Position numbers and translations under genes: made by a program. The notes beneath the pieces were generated by a model. That model saw nothing but the letters and a program-made list of their open reading frames with translations, was not told the DNA's origin and ran no database searches. This document shows positions 1 through 12,002 of a stretch of 64,000 bases of DNA, piece by piece. Source of the DNA: Schistosoma haematobium (taxonomy: Eukaryota > Platyhelminthes > Trematoda > Strigeidida > Schistosomatidae); assembly GCF_000699445.3 (NCBI RefSeq), contig NC_067195.1:89104493-89168492 (forward strand), read 5' to 3'. How positions within the stretch are numbered: the stretch's first letter is position 1; every line of letters begins with the position of its first letter.

Positions 1-965
1 CAACAAAGAGTACGGGTAAACTTAAGTTGTCTAGCTGGGAAACTGTGCTTAGCAGAGTGCCTCAGGGTGCAGTTTTGGGGCCAGTGTTATTCCTCTTCTG
101 TGTGAATGGCCTCCTTCATCTAATGTCATCATCAGTCTTGCTGTATGCTGACGATGTCAAGATATGGAGAGCAATACGGGGTGAGGGTGATAGCTAAGAA
201 CTTCAAAATGACCTGGAGAAATTATCTGAATGGTCTCAAACCTGGCAGTTGCCGATTAATACTTCCAAGTTTACTGTGATGCATATCGGTCATCAAGTTG
301 CGATACATACATGATGGAAAACATTGAGCTACAATGACGTAGGGGTCATCGTTAGCCAAGTCCTAAAAACTACTGCACGTTGCCGTGCAATAGCAACCAA
401 ATGTTTCAAAACCCTATGGTCAATACGTAGGGCCTTAAATCGTGTCGACGCTAAAACTTTTTTGAGTTTTTATACAGTATTCGCGCGTTCTAAACTTGAG
501 TACCTCATACAGGGGGCTAGCCCCTACTTACAAAAAACAGTGAGCTTTTGGAGAGGATCCAGAGAACAGCAACTAAGCCGATTCCCTGAAAAGCGAAGCT
601 CCCATATGATGATCGACTGGCCAAACTAAACCTATTCCCGTTGTCATATAGTAAAACCAAGGGTGACTTGATTACAACTTTCAAATTACTTAGTGATAAA
701 TTTGCACATGATATGCCTCATTTTTGTCTCCTAAAACAGAGAATTTACGAGGACACTCCATAAAAGTTCATAAGCCCAAAACAAATTATTAGTTAGCTAA
801 CTATCGACTTTCCCACCGAATTATCAACGGGTGGAATTCATTACCTTAGCACATGATTGGAGCTCCACCTGTCGACCACCGCGAAAGAAAGTTGGATCAA
901 CTGAAGGACCGTCATCACCAGGACTAATACAGGCCATCTAATATCCTGTCCTCCCCCAAACTGGA
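1..965 (+). mobile_element. CR1-like non-LTR retrotransposon, 3' fragment (RT palm to C-terminus), dead
   Basis: The fragment starts inside a reverse transcriptase. Position 58 onward reads VPQGAVLGPVLF and about 140 reads LLYADDVKIW, the RT active-site motif, with the aspartates kept. Codons for a stop and frame changes follow at about 196 and 315. The frame 324-629 then gives the connection/thumb region (TTARCRA, KLEYLIQGASPY). A degenerate C-terminus (NYRLSHRIINGWNSLP) is readable near 795-840. This order matches the CR1-like copies at 3480, 11060 and 11700. The 5' side is cut by the window edge. Several stops and frameshifts make it a relic. Confidence 0.8.
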
Positions 966-2880
966 ACTGGTTAACTCTGTGGGATATCTGCCCGAATGTA
1001 CTGCCTTCTATTTTTATTGACTTCATCTATTTATCAACCCCTGGTAGGAAGCATTTTATGTACAAACTATTGTTGTGAATTATAGATCGTTTCTGTGAAA
1101 ATGACATGTGCCTGCTCAGGAAGAAATATACCATTATATTATTATTGAAACCTGTTTTATATCCCAACTATCCTTCGTAAGTGTTGTGGCATCTATTCAT
1201 AGTGTTTATACACATATTCCAGATTTCCGGTGTTCATACTCAAGTGACTCGTGGCATGTTAATAATAACACGTCCCAGAAATGTTTTCTACGCCTCATTC
1301 GCTTTCAGATTTCCTTTTCCATCTATGGAGGACAATAAGATATCTTACGTGTTGAACAAGAAATTAATAATAATGATACAGACTCAAATATAGCTTTAAA
1401 CTTATTCTATTCGCCTTCAACTGACCCATTTATATTGGACGACCAATCTTTAGAAAAAGCACGGTTTCGTACTGCCAAAACGAAAACCTGCAAAATATTG
1501 GGACTGGGTGGACCAGATACATGCAGGATCTTATGAGTCCAAGACCTAAGGTGCAGTACAATGTGATCACTGTTTGTTTGTGGAGGCAGCTACCAAATGC
1601 TAGTGACGCCATGACAGCAATGTGTAAAGATGAGGAACAGCAATGATGGTTTATGTTACAAGTCAATATTTGTTGGTTCTGCGACGCATTAGAGAAGTGC
1701 GCGCCGTATTACTGGTTACAGCAAGCTGCAGTCAAAGCATCCACCTGAAGCATGAGTCCTATCCATTTGATGTACGTAGCACTAAATCTACCAACGACGA
1801 GGCAACAATAGACCTCAGTTCAAAATTAGACATAATTTGAGACAATATAGAGTTTTCACCGACGCTTTAGCCTTTCAGGGTCATATGAAGCAAGGTGGGG
1901 TACTTTAAAATATGAGGTGACGTAGCTGATAAGGTATAAAAACTAGCTCGAGCTGTTTTCCCGGATCCTTGTGTGTTATCGTCATACTTGTTGAAATCGT
2001 CAAAATAAGCACTGGAGTTAGTGATCTCATGCAAACTTTCATGTTTAACGCTTGAATGTCTAATAAAATATTTTGTGTGGTAAAATAACGCACTAAGTCG
2101 CAGAATTACAGTACTATCAAATAGATGATATATAGATATATTGGCAGCGGAATACTGGCTTCGTGCGGAAAGATTTGGCCATTAGAGATTCGCAACATTC
2201 TGAAATCGAAACCCATCACTGTCATGGAAATTATTTTATATAAATAGGATATTCGAAGTTATTTAATTCTTTCCTGTAACACGCAGAGTAACGAAAAGAT
2301 TAAGAGATTATAGTGTCGTCAATAAGGATGGTCGACATTTTTCGTTCGAAACTGTAGTTTCTAGGCTCAGGACTGGTTTCGAACCAGCTAACTCCACAAT
2401 CAACTGCTTTTGCTGACAGTCAAAATTGTAGAAGCTGATGTTGGCCTATATATACGCCATAGTCTAGAAGCTGCATTGGGAGAACTGTTGGTGACGTTAA
2501 ATCCCCAGAACTCATTTGGGAAAGGACCTAATTTTGTAATTTGATTTAGAAAATTTGAATTTCTTTGTTTTCGTGCCAAAGGCGCTCTTGTCACCTTCAT
2601 GTCGTAGTTCTCACTGAGAATTATCTTAAATGCTATTGGTTAGTTGCATCTTTCAGTATGCCATTTGGTAACTCTCCAAGGACGTTTTGCGTCGTATATA
2701 TACATTTTAAATTGTGTTTGTTGTGATCGCTCGTTTCTGGCTGTTTGCGGAATATATTTCCCCATTCCAAGCTTGGTCTTCTCCCTCTACCTAGCGGGGC
2801 TGGGACGCATCAATAGCTAGCTTACTGGTCTTTAGTCACCGAGTCTTGTTTCTCGTTGGCAGATTAAGTGAACTCGTGAT
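966..2880. other. AT-rich spacer, no gene recognised
   Basis: Short open frames here (1108-1338, 1430-1666, 1905-2093, 2400-2600) have no recognisable motif and no splice-compatible continuation. On the - strand at about 2372-2386 there is a pol III B-box-like sequence (GGTTCGAAACC). No convincing A box accompanies it, so it may be a tRNA-derived SINE stub. Confidence 0.4.
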
Positions 2881-2959
2881 AGCTCCAAACCTAGCAAATT
2901 TGGCGACGGTGGCTCCGGAAACACGGATCCTTCTAAACTTGAATTATTACTCTAGCAGC

Positions 2960-3357
2960 AGACGAAACGTATCCGGGTGTTAGCAGATACAAAACTTATG
3001 TCTAATACTCAACCAAGCAGTTCTAATCCTACTGCTACTGCGCCACCAGTTGATGGTATCCTTAACAGTATCTCCGAGTTTTATCACGATCCGGAATCCA
3101 TTGTCACGTTTGATATGTGGTTTCGACGTTACGAAGACTTATTCAAATTTGACTTTGCTAATCAGGATGATACTTGGGAGGTCCGCTTGCTGCTTAGAAA
3201 GTTGGGTCCTAGTGAACTAAACAGGTATTGCAACCTAATTCTGCCCCTAAACCCACGCGATCGCTCATTCTCAGACGTCGGTTGCCAACTGGAATCTACA
3301 TGCACCCGGACAGGCCATATGAAGCCAGGACCGAGCACAAAGGCAAGTTGGAGCTGA
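2960..3357 (+). pseudogene. Gypsy-type retrotransposon gag N-terminus, remnant
   Basis: The frame 2977-3357 contains the conserved N-terminal gag segment of schistosome Gypsy-like elements, recognisable by FDMWFRRYEDLFKFDF and LLRKLGPSELNRYCN at about residues 44-90. I recall this as the domain annotated DUF7083 in such gags. The sequence then loses similarity, and the frame ends before any zinc knuckle, protease or RT. About 60 nt upstream is the string TTTGGCGACGGTGGCTCCGG (2899-2918), which resembles a primer-binding site after a 5' LTR, but I cannot define the LTR. A CR1-like copy begins within about 120 bp downstream, so the element is truncated. Family assignment is from memory of the motif; the rest is seen. 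Confidence 0.6.
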
Positions 3358-3479
3358 TCATTTCACTTGTGGACTGTCTTGATGATTAAAAAAAACGTGT
3401 AAAGGACAGGGCCTACCAACCCGGCGAACCTTATATAAGTAGGCTACCTGTCCATTCACATATTGCTCATAAAGACAAA

Positions 3480-6009
3480 CTGGAAGTAGAAGCTCACGCG
3501 TTTCAAATTGAAAGCATTAACTGCTTATACATGGTCGCCCCGAATTTACCAAATAAAATGGATGAGCTACGTGAACTTAGCAATGCTACTAGTGCTCATG
3601 TAATAGGAATATCTGAATCTTGGATAGCTTATGGCGTTATGGACCAGGAGCTACCAATATCCGGGATGTCTCTGTCTCACAATGAAAAAAAAACAGGAAT
3701 TGGGTGTGGAGTGGCCTTATACGTACGATCCTGCCTGGAGGCACATCAAGTCCACAACCTAGATTTTATCAATCTTAATGTATCCGTATGGTGCTCTGTA
3801 AGATTATCTACTACTTCGAGGTGCCTAGTCGGAGTCATATATAGGAAGCCAACTGCCGATATCAAGTATGACAGTCGTATGCTCGAAGGACTATCCCGCC
3901 CTACGCGTCTCAGCTTCACTCATATCCTGATTCTGAGGGACTTCAATCTCTCTAGAGCCAATTTCGCGGAACATACGTACATTGGAGGTGAAAACTCAGC
4001 TGAAGCTCGGTTCTTCAAACTCATTGAGGATTTGGGATTATACGAAAGTGTGAAGTGGGCAACTCGTTGGAGAAACAGTCAGACACAGTCGCATTTAGAC
4101 CGTGTATTTACAAACGAAGAATTTCTAGTTGACAACCTCTCAATTCTGGCTCCCCTGGGAAAAAGCGATCACGCCGTTATAGCCTTCAGTTTTGTCAGCA
4201 AAACGGAACTAAGATATCCCACCAACAACACGCGCTGGAATTTCAAACGGTTGAATGTGTCAACCCTACAGGACTATGTTAAACAGGTGGATTGGGATGT
4301 TCGCCCTCAACTTGATGTAGATGCTCATTGGGACTTCTTAGTGCACACGCTCTTATGTGGTACAAAGTAGTCAGTTCTTCAAACGGTGCTTAATAGCGAA
4401 AAGCAACCTACAATCATCAAGGACCTCACTCTTTGCCCGCTAAGCCGCAAAAAGCACTGTTGGGCAGAATACAAACAACAATGGACCGTATAGGTAATAA
4501 AAACATATTAGCAACATATGCACGAAGACTATAAGAGAAGATAGGCTTCAGTACCAGACAAAGCTTATGGACAAATTTGCCTCTAATCCCATTGCGCCAT
4601 ACAGAGGGAAGCAGCCTCAATCCTGGCAACGCCGCTTGGCGTGATGTTCTCACACTCGCCAAGTCGAGGCAAACTACCGGAAAATTGGAAGTTGGCTCAC
4701 ATCACACCAATTTTCAAAGGAGGTCGACTCAGCGCAACTCCAAGTTACCGACCGGTGGCTCTTCTCTACATACCTTCAAAAATCATGTAGTCCCTGATAT
4801 GCAATGGTATGCATGACTATTTACTGTCCTTAAATTTCTTCTCACCCCAACAGTATGGTTTCAGGAAGGGCAACTCTTGTATAATCAACCTGCTGACTGC
4901 GGTGGACAGATGGACAAGCATCCTCGATTGCAAGGGCAAGGTTGATATCACTTACTTTGATCTCTCCAAAGATTTGGATAGGGTAAACCATATATATCTT
5001 ATCAACAGGCTGGAACGATTGGGTGTCAGACCACTTCTAATTGATTGGCTCATTTGATATCTGAAACACCGACACTTTAAGGTCAGGTTTAACTTCACTT
5101 TACCTCAGGCTATGGAATGTCCTAGCGGAGTCCCCCAGGGCTCAGTACTAGGGCTTCTTCTCTTCCTGATCTACATTAATGATCTTCCTCAACAGGTAAC
5201 GTCAGATTTATTACTTTCTGCCGATAACGTGAAACTTTGGAGAAAGATACGCAACCAAAACGATATACAGGCACTTCAGAAGGATCTAACTCGACTTCAC
5301 AGTTGGGCAGACGATAGCGGACTTACCTGTAACACTTCAAAGTGTAAAGTAGTCCATCTGCGACATGGTTCAGACTACAGTTGCAACTTAAGAAACTCCT
5401 CTCTAGTAGTATCCTGAGTCGAAAAGTATTTAGGAGTGCTGGTACCCTTCGATTTGAAGTCTTACGATAACTTTGACGAAAATTCCTTTCGAGCAAACCT
5501 TGCACTGGTAACATTGAAGCGCATTTTGGCCAGTTTGACGTTAGAATTTTCCACATAACCTTCAACAGTTTCATCCGTCCCCATTTAGTATTCCCTCCTC
5601 ACTCCAAAAGGATAAGGACGCTCTGGAGCGTATCCAACGGCGAGCCACGAAATCAGTTCGAGGACTCAAATTTAAACCTTATGTAGAGCGCCTCCAATCA
5701 ATTAGCTTTTACCCGTTAAAGTATAGGCGTCTTAGAGGTGACCCTCTGATGGCTTACAGTATCCTTAACACTTCGGAACATTCTCTTAAACACCTACTTA
5801 AGCTTAGTTCGAACGCTAACCTAAGGAGTAACACCCAGAAACTGGAGAGACAACATAGCAAAACGGAATGTAGGCATAATTTCTACTCCTTAAGAGTTGT
5901 CAGATGCTGGAATTCGCTGCTGACTGAACTGGTCCAAGCGACTTCTCAGGAGTCCTTTAAGAGGCAACTTGATTTATTCTTAAGGACCAAGGACAGCATC
6001 TTACTGTGA
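3480..6009 (+). mobile_element. CR1-like non-LTR retrotransposon copy, degraded
   Basis: A decayed ORF2 is readable in order. The endonuclease (3531-4370, 279 codons open) has ISESW, GVIYRKP and the C-terminal SDHAVI motif. RT blocks follow at 4809-5057 (QYGFRKGNSC, TYFDLSKDLDRV) and 5112-5417 (SGVPQGSVLG), and the C-terminal region ends at 6009. Two inactivating changes are visible. The endonuclease GDFN motif reads RDFN (about 3938), and the RT active site YADD reads SADN (about 5220). There are also frame breaks at about 4370, 4800, 5057 and 5417, and the stretch 4371-4800 is scrambled. It cannot encode a working protein. Confidence 0.85.
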
Positions 6010-6249
6010 TTTATCAATTTCGTTTTCCTCTTTTGTTGTTAACATACCTAGGTTCCTGCCTGGAGGATTTGGTGATCCCCTGCTACTAGACACGGAAGCC
6101 TGTTAAGCGAAAGCTTCTTCTATTCCGTCCACAGCCATTTGAACCATTTGATTGGAAAATAAAATAATACCGCGTGAAAAAGTAACGATGTACTACATAA
6201 AGAGGTTTCAGGGGTACATATCACGAAAGTAATACTACTTGGTAAATGG
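6010..6249. other. 3' tail or spacer between two CR1-like copies
   Basis: Non-coding. It begins with the 3' untranslated tail of the upstream CR1-like copy (CTAGGTTCCTGCCTGGAGG near 6046) and has no recognisable gene. Confidence 0.4.
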
Positions 6250-7740
6250 GTTGGAGGCAAGAAGGATCTTGAGGCTGGTTCTCAGGAATTTCGGAGAAAG
6301 GGATATATTATTAAAGAACACAAAAAACTCGCGATTCAAATGTTCAAATCCGACAAGATTGGCAACTTGAGGATCAAATCAAGTGGAAGAATGCTCCTAT
6401 GGAGTTGAGAACTCGCATGTTAAATGGCGAAAATAACCTTACCATTAAGGGTTTTCAGGTAGTCAGGTCTTGGAAGCCAATGCTTCCGAGGCCTGTATGG
6501 GTAGAACGAATGATTACCAAAACACCTTAAGTGTATGCTACATGAACGCCCGTAGTCTTAGAAATAAAATGTCCGAGCTAAGCGTGATGGTGGAAGAATT
6601 ATGTCCCGATATAATCGTTGTTACAGAAACTTGGTTCACCGTAGATGTAGACTGTTCTCCCATCATCGCAGGCTATATCTGTATTAAAAGTGATAGAGTT
6701 TTACGTCTCAAGGAGGGAGGCATAATGCCATATGTTAGGGATCACTTTCGTATGCAATCAACCATATCGGAGGCTCATGTTAGTGATACATGTGAGGTTG
6801 CATGTTGTAAGATTAAATCTAGAAATGGATTAGTGACTATAGAGGGAATATACCGTAGTCCGTCTTGTCTTGCTGACGGCTTTATCCCAAGACACATCTG
6901 TTCTTGGAGTATGGCAGAATGTTGTTTCATCATTGGGGACTTCAACGCACCGCATATCAACTGGATAGAGCCTACGGCTCCAGGTGAAGGTTTCGATAGC
7001 GACCTTTTATCAACCGTTATTCAGTGTGCACTTGTACAATGTATCACAAAACCCACACATATTGACTTGAAACATGATCCGTCACTGCTGGACCTCGCCC
7101 TCACCCACCACTCTGAGGATGTCTTTGATATCCAGCACCTTCCTCCACTAGTGAACAGTGATCACGTTGTAATTCACTTTAAGTTTAGGACACATGGTAT
7201 ACACTTCGTATCAGTTCCATCCCGTCCCAATATCTGGCGAGCTAATATTCCGGCAATCAGAAACTGTGCTATCTCGACTGATTGGTCGGCCGACGCGGAT
7301 GGATTGATCAAAGATGAATGGAATAAGTTTAAGGCTACATTCGAGTCTGTAACGTCGCCGTTTATCCCATGGTCAGCACGTAAGCTATCACATTGCCCTC
7401 CATGGATTAATAAGGAAACCCGGAAGCTGTTAAAGCGTAGGAAACACTTCTGGGACTTATTCTCGTTGACAGGTCACGAATCATTTGAGCGTGAGTACCG
7501 AAAATTCCGGAGCATTTGTAAAAAAGTCATAGCTGAATCCCTTACTACTTACGAATGACTGTTGGTATATGATAGCCATACTTGTCCGAAACAATTGCTT
7601 ACGTGTGTTAAACGGCGAACAAAACGTAGTGATGGCATTCCCCCGTTAATGTTACACAAAATACCAGATTCACCAGCCGAATCAGACTAGGCAAAAGCTG
7701 AGATTTTTTCGATCTATTTTAACGGAGTCTACTCTACGCG
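6250..7740 (+). mobile_element. CR1-like retrotransposon, 5' part with well-preserved endonuclease
   Basis: A degenerate ORF1 tail (about 6420-6480, TIKGFQVVRSWKP) resembles the one at 11880-11960. The long frame 6470-7558 (362 codons) follows and is an apurinic-like endonuclease/exonuclease/phosphatase domain. Visible motifs are YMNARSL, VVTETWF, IEGIYRSPS, IIGDFNAP and NSDHVVIHF, so the catalytic Asn, Glu, Asp and His positions look intact. The linker to RT continues with a stop at 7556 and is readable to about 7735 (KRRTKRSDGIPPLM, IFSIYFNGVYST). It then stops abruptly where the RTE-like element starts. RT is absent here. A CR1-like 3' end reappears at 11060, beyond the RTE copy. Confidence 0.85.
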
Positions 7741-7744
7741 CATT

Positions 7745-8359
7745 GTTACAACCCGACCGTAGCTGCTACCTTGACGAGGTGGTCGGGCTTGCCTATCGTG
7801 ATGACCCAACCGAGCTATATTGGCTGGAACATATGTTCCTGTAGGTTCTACCATGCCAGGCAGGTCGGTTGGAGGACGGTAAGACTAAAAGCAGCAATTC
7901 AATATCTGAAGGCGAAGTCGTACTGCTGACTGTACAGAGGTGTGACAACAGTGAGGTGTTTCCCTCGGACATCCAGCATGACAGCGATGCTGCCTTCCCA
8001 CAAGGAGGGATGGGGTTAGAAGAGGTCGACCCTAAAAATGTCACACCTCACCTTACCTCACGGATTTCCGTCTCCGGCGGTAAGGCTCTTTGGAGAACGG
8101 AGCTAACACATTAAAAACCTTCCGAGAAAAAGCCGTGCGCGACCGGCCTAAAGCAGCTGTCCCTTGGGCTCTGCGGTCACGCTCCCAGGTCTTTAAGACC
8201 AACACTAATCCAATTTCCTTTTCAGGTTCCTCAAAAAATACCCCTCCATGGTGTGGGCAGCCGGGAAGTGACACCAGCCCTCATACCCGTAACAGCACAT
8301 GAGACCAAGTTGGTCACATTCAAATCCTTCCTACACCTCCTAATACCTCTCTTATCTCC
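7745..8359 (+). mobile_element. 5' untranslated region of RTE-like element
   Basis: This is GC-richer than its surroundings and carries no long open frame. It leads directly into the RTE-like coding region at 8360. It starts right after the CR1-like coding sequence breaks off at about 7740, which marks the 5' insertion boundary. Small open frames (7869-8114, 8090-8302) overlap in several phases and look accidental. Confidence 0.6.
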
Positions 8360-10873
8360 ATGACTAACCCTCCTCACGTCTCTTTATCACTTCACACCGC
8401 TACTGCAAACGATTCGAGTACGCGGAACTTTTATCCTTGTCTCCTGAAACCACGCTCTAAACTACACGTTGGAGCTTTTGACGTCCGAACACTGCCAAAC
8501 GGGACAGCAGGCTTCCTTAGCATCGTGGCTCAAAGAACGGATAATGGTGACCGTCTGTTGCAGCTATTCTCAGATAACCGCCTGTTCCTTGCAAATACTA
8601 ACTTTAAGCATAAGGAAAAACATCTTTTAACATGGCGACCCTCTGATTCGTCCCAACGTTGGACTCAAATAGATCACATTGCTATTAGCCACCGATGTAG
8701 GGGTTGGATAGAAAACTGTCGCTCATTCTGGAGCACGTGCTTAGATTCAGATCATGCTCTAGTGCGAGCGCGTATTTGCGTGCGTCTTAGTGGACGTAGG
8801 AAAGACGCCTCACAGAAACCTCTTAGGGTCCTATTTAATGGTAGTCATACTAAGAGCATATTTCAGGAACAACTAGGAAAACAGTTAGGCAGCCATGCAG
8901 GCGATGCCCACCCCGATGCACCATGGAATGATATCCTTAAAGCTGTGGAAACAGCAGTGATATCTGCTAGTACGGTGACCTGTAAGGTTAGGGAGCAACA
9001 CTGGATCTCAGCAGCATCTATCGCACTGATAGATGCTCGGAAACTCATTCCACCTGGCTCTGAACATAATGAAGGGCGGAGTCAGCTCAAGCGAAAGCTG
9101 ACAAGAAATCTACGCAATGATCGCGAACAGTGGTGGGTAGCGAAAGCAAGAGAGATGGAAAAGGCAGCGGCAATAGGTAATAGCAGACAATTGTTCAGAC
9201 TTGTTAAGGAAACCGGAATTAGGAAACCGACTGTTAGCGAAACAATCTCAGAGAAAGATGGACATATTATTCATTCTCAATCCAGGAGATTGGATCGATG
9301 GGCAGAACATTTTATTGATCAGTTCAAGTGGCCTTCAGCCACACTTCGGTTTCCCACGATCTCCAGTCAACCTGAATGGCAAGTTAGTGTAGGTCCTCCG
9401 ACTCTTTACGAAGTTGAAAAAGCCATAGGAAATCTGAAGCGAGAGAGAGCAGCAGGCCCTGATAGGTTTACTCCTGAGATTTTTAACGATGATGGTTCAG
9501 TGTTAGCAGTGAGATTAACTGAGGTTTTAGGTAGAATTTGGGAACTGGACGTTATCCCATCTGACTGGTCTCAATCACTGATTGTGGCAGTCTATAAGAA
9601 AGGACAAAGATCCTCTTGTGACAGTCACAGAGGAATCAGTTTGACAAATATAGTGTCTAAAATATTAGCTTCAATAATACTTCGACGCCTAACGAAAGCT
9701 CGTGAAGAACAGACTAGAGAAAATCGGTCTGCTTTTCGGCCTGGACGTGGTTGTATAGATCAGATATTCACACAACGTCAGGTTCTGGAACACAGACACA
9801 CGTTCAGACGCCCCACAATGGTAGTATTTCTCGACCTTAAGGCGGCATTCGACTCTGTTGATCGTGAAGTTCTATGACAGTGTTTGTCATTGAAAGGAGT
9901 ACCAAAGAAGTACATTAACCTTGTAGAAGCTCTCTACTCGAACACAACTGGCCGAGTGAGAGCTTATGGCGAACTGTCATCAGAATTGATTACCTCAAGT
10001 GGTGTTCGTCAGGGCTGCTCACTGTCTCCATTCTTGTTGAACTTTGTCGTGGACGTACTTTTAGAGATAACACTTTCCTCGTCTAAATTTCCATGGGTTG
10101 AACTTCTACCGGGAGGTTCACTTGTTGACTTAGAATATGCAGATGACATAGTTTTATTTGGTGAAGACGCTGACAAAATGCCGAGTCTTCTGACCACTCC
10201 AAGCAACAATGCAAGCACGTTCGGGATGCGATTCTCCCTCTCGAAATGTAAAATGTTGCTTCAGGATTGGGTTGCATTGACACCCGAACTAATGATAGGT
10301 AGTGAAGTAATTGAGCGTGTCGACCGCTTCACTTATCTTGGAAGTCTCATCAGCCCTTGTGGTCTGGTGTGTGACGAAATCTCAGTACGGATACAGAAGG
10401 CTCGACTAGCTTTTACCAACTTGCGTCATTTATGGCGTAAGCGAGATATCCGTCTATCAACCAAAGGACGTGTTTACTGTGCAGCAGTTGGTTCCATCCT
10501 ACTTTGTGGCAGTGAAAGATGGCCGGTAAGAGTAGAGTATATTCTAGGGTTACTAGTATTTGATCATAGGCGTCTTCGAAATATTGCTCGTATATCCTGG
10601 GGCTATCGAGTAATTAACGCAGTTGTTAGGAAACGGGTACTATGTAAGGATGGCGAATCGATTGATGAAGTGGTGAAACTTCATCAGTTGAGATGTCTGG
10701 AACACGTGTTACGTATGCCCAACGACCGACTGCCTCGACGTGCGATGTTCAGTGGTATAGGAGTAGGTTGGAAGAAAGCTAGGGGCGGCCAGAGCAAAAC
10801 ATGGTTCAAGTCCATGAAGTCACTGACAAGTGGACTGAGTCATGTTGGTAGGTGTAGACTACCTCGTTGGTGA
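8360..10873 (+). pseudogene. RTE-like endonuclease-reverse transcriptase with internal endonuclease deletion and one nonsense codon
   Basis: Two open frames in the same phase (8360-9877 and 9884-10873) are separated by a single TGA at 9875. A related copy at 48.4-49.0 kb has Trp there (LWQCLSLKGVP), so this looks like TGG to TGA. The N-terminus reads VGAFDVRTLPNGTA and then jumps to QRTDNGDRLLQL. The copy at 52.4 kb has well over 100 residues of endonuclease between these two points, so the catalytic core is deleted in frame. Endonuclease C-terminal motifs (TQIDHIAISHR, DSDHALVRARI) remain. RT is complete: AAGPDRFTPEI, VVFLDLKAAFDSVDRE, SSGVRQGCSLSPF, and LEYADDIVLFGED with the YADD aspartates intact. 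A C-terminal Cys/His-poor tail follows (FDHRRLRNIARISWG, LPRRAMF). It is RT-proficient on paper but lacks endonuclease and carries a stop. Confidence 0.9.
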
Positions 10874-11059
10874 CCATGAGATGAAAGTAACCGATAGTCA
10901 GAAACCCTGAATGACATGGCTGAAAATGGTTTGCAATGGCTCAGGTGCATGCACTCTTTGTGTTCTCCCAAATTTTGATCTCTTAGTTCCTCCTTGTCTC
11001 CTTTCTTTTTCTCTTCCAAAATTACAATTATATTATTGATGGTAAACCTTTTCTAACAA
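10874..11059 (+). mobile_element. 3' untranslated tail of the RTE-like element
   Basis: A short tail continues the degraded coding similarity (NDMAENGLQWL near 10912) and passes into T-rich sequence (10975-11020). CR1-like coding sequence starts at about 11065, giving the 3' boundary. Confidence 0.5.
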
Positions 11060-11700
11060 CATAAAGACTTAGGAGTAATAATAAGTCATGACTTAAGAAC
11101 AACTACGCATTGCAGCGCAGCTGCTGTCTGAGGTTTTCGTGAGTTATGGTCACTTTGCCGAGAGTTCAAATCTTTTGACGAGGAAATGTTTCAAATTTTA
11201 TATTCCACCCACATAAGACCACACTTAGAGTACTGTATCCATGCAGCTAGCCCATGTCTGGTAAAGGATAATAACTCACTTGAGCGTGTCCAGCGTGTTG
11301 GAACGAAATTAGTGAAGGGTCTTTCCAAACTCCATTACGATGAGCGTTTAAAACGCCTAAACCTTTTCCCTTTGTTGTATCGTAGCACACGAGGAGACCT
11401 TACACTGGCATTTCATATCTTTAATTAGGATTTGTGTGTTAATATGTCTTATCTTTTTGCTTCCTCAAGTACTAATAATCTACGCAGTCATAGCAAGAAG
11501 GTTCTCAAAGCGCGATTTAATAAACTTAAGATGTGGCCCCGCTCTTCTCATTGAGTAATCAATGACTGGAACGCCTTACCCGAACAAGCGGTACTAGCCC
11601 CATCAGTGAATATTTTCAAGGAGAAGCTGAACATTCACTGGAAAGCAACCTGTCAGCATTAACACAGGTTCACTAACCCACTATCCTTATAATTGAAGAC
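11060..11700 (+). mobile_element. CR1-like retrotransposon 3' fragment (post-RT region)
   Basis: The readable protein order is KDLGVIISHDLRTT (about 11068), then LEYCIHAASPCLV and RLKRLNLFPLLYRSTRGD in the frame 11186-11428, then after a stop NDWNALPEQAV (about 11562) and the C-terminal FKEKLNIHW. This is the region downstream of RT in CR1-like elements, as at 14200-14780. It carries stops and frame changes. It may be the far half of the CR1-like copy at 6250-7740, with the RTE element between them, but the RT core is missing from both halves. Confidence 0.75.
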
Positions 11701-12002
11701 TGAATTCTGGATTCTGAAAGTTCTCAGAAAAATCACCTCTTGAAAGTTACACTTGTCACGGTTGAAGAAGGGAACCTGATTCTAAGTAACTCACGCAAAC
11801 TGATTAGATCTGGAATATATGTCCATGAGGATCTCAGCCTAACTGACCGTATTAAGAGACGAGCTGCAGAAGTGGAAATAAACGAGCGCCGCCGAAACGG
11901 TGAAAGAAACCTCGTTCTTAAGGGTTTTCAAATTGTAAAAGTTCGGAGCAAAACGATCCCCAAGCCACTCTGGGTGGTAAGGGAAAGTTCTCCACGGACT
12001 TA
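11700..12002 (+). pseudogene. CR1-like ORF1 tail
   Basis: The frame 11740-12003 ends with ERNLVLKGFQIVKVRSK, matching the degenerate sequence preceding the endonuclease at 6420-6480. It is rich in Arg/Lys/Glu (RIKRRAAEVEINERRRNGER) and could be part of a nucleic-acid-binding ORF1. Only the C-terminal end is present, and it leaves the frame before the ORF2 start. The function is inferred from position only. Confidence 0.5.
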
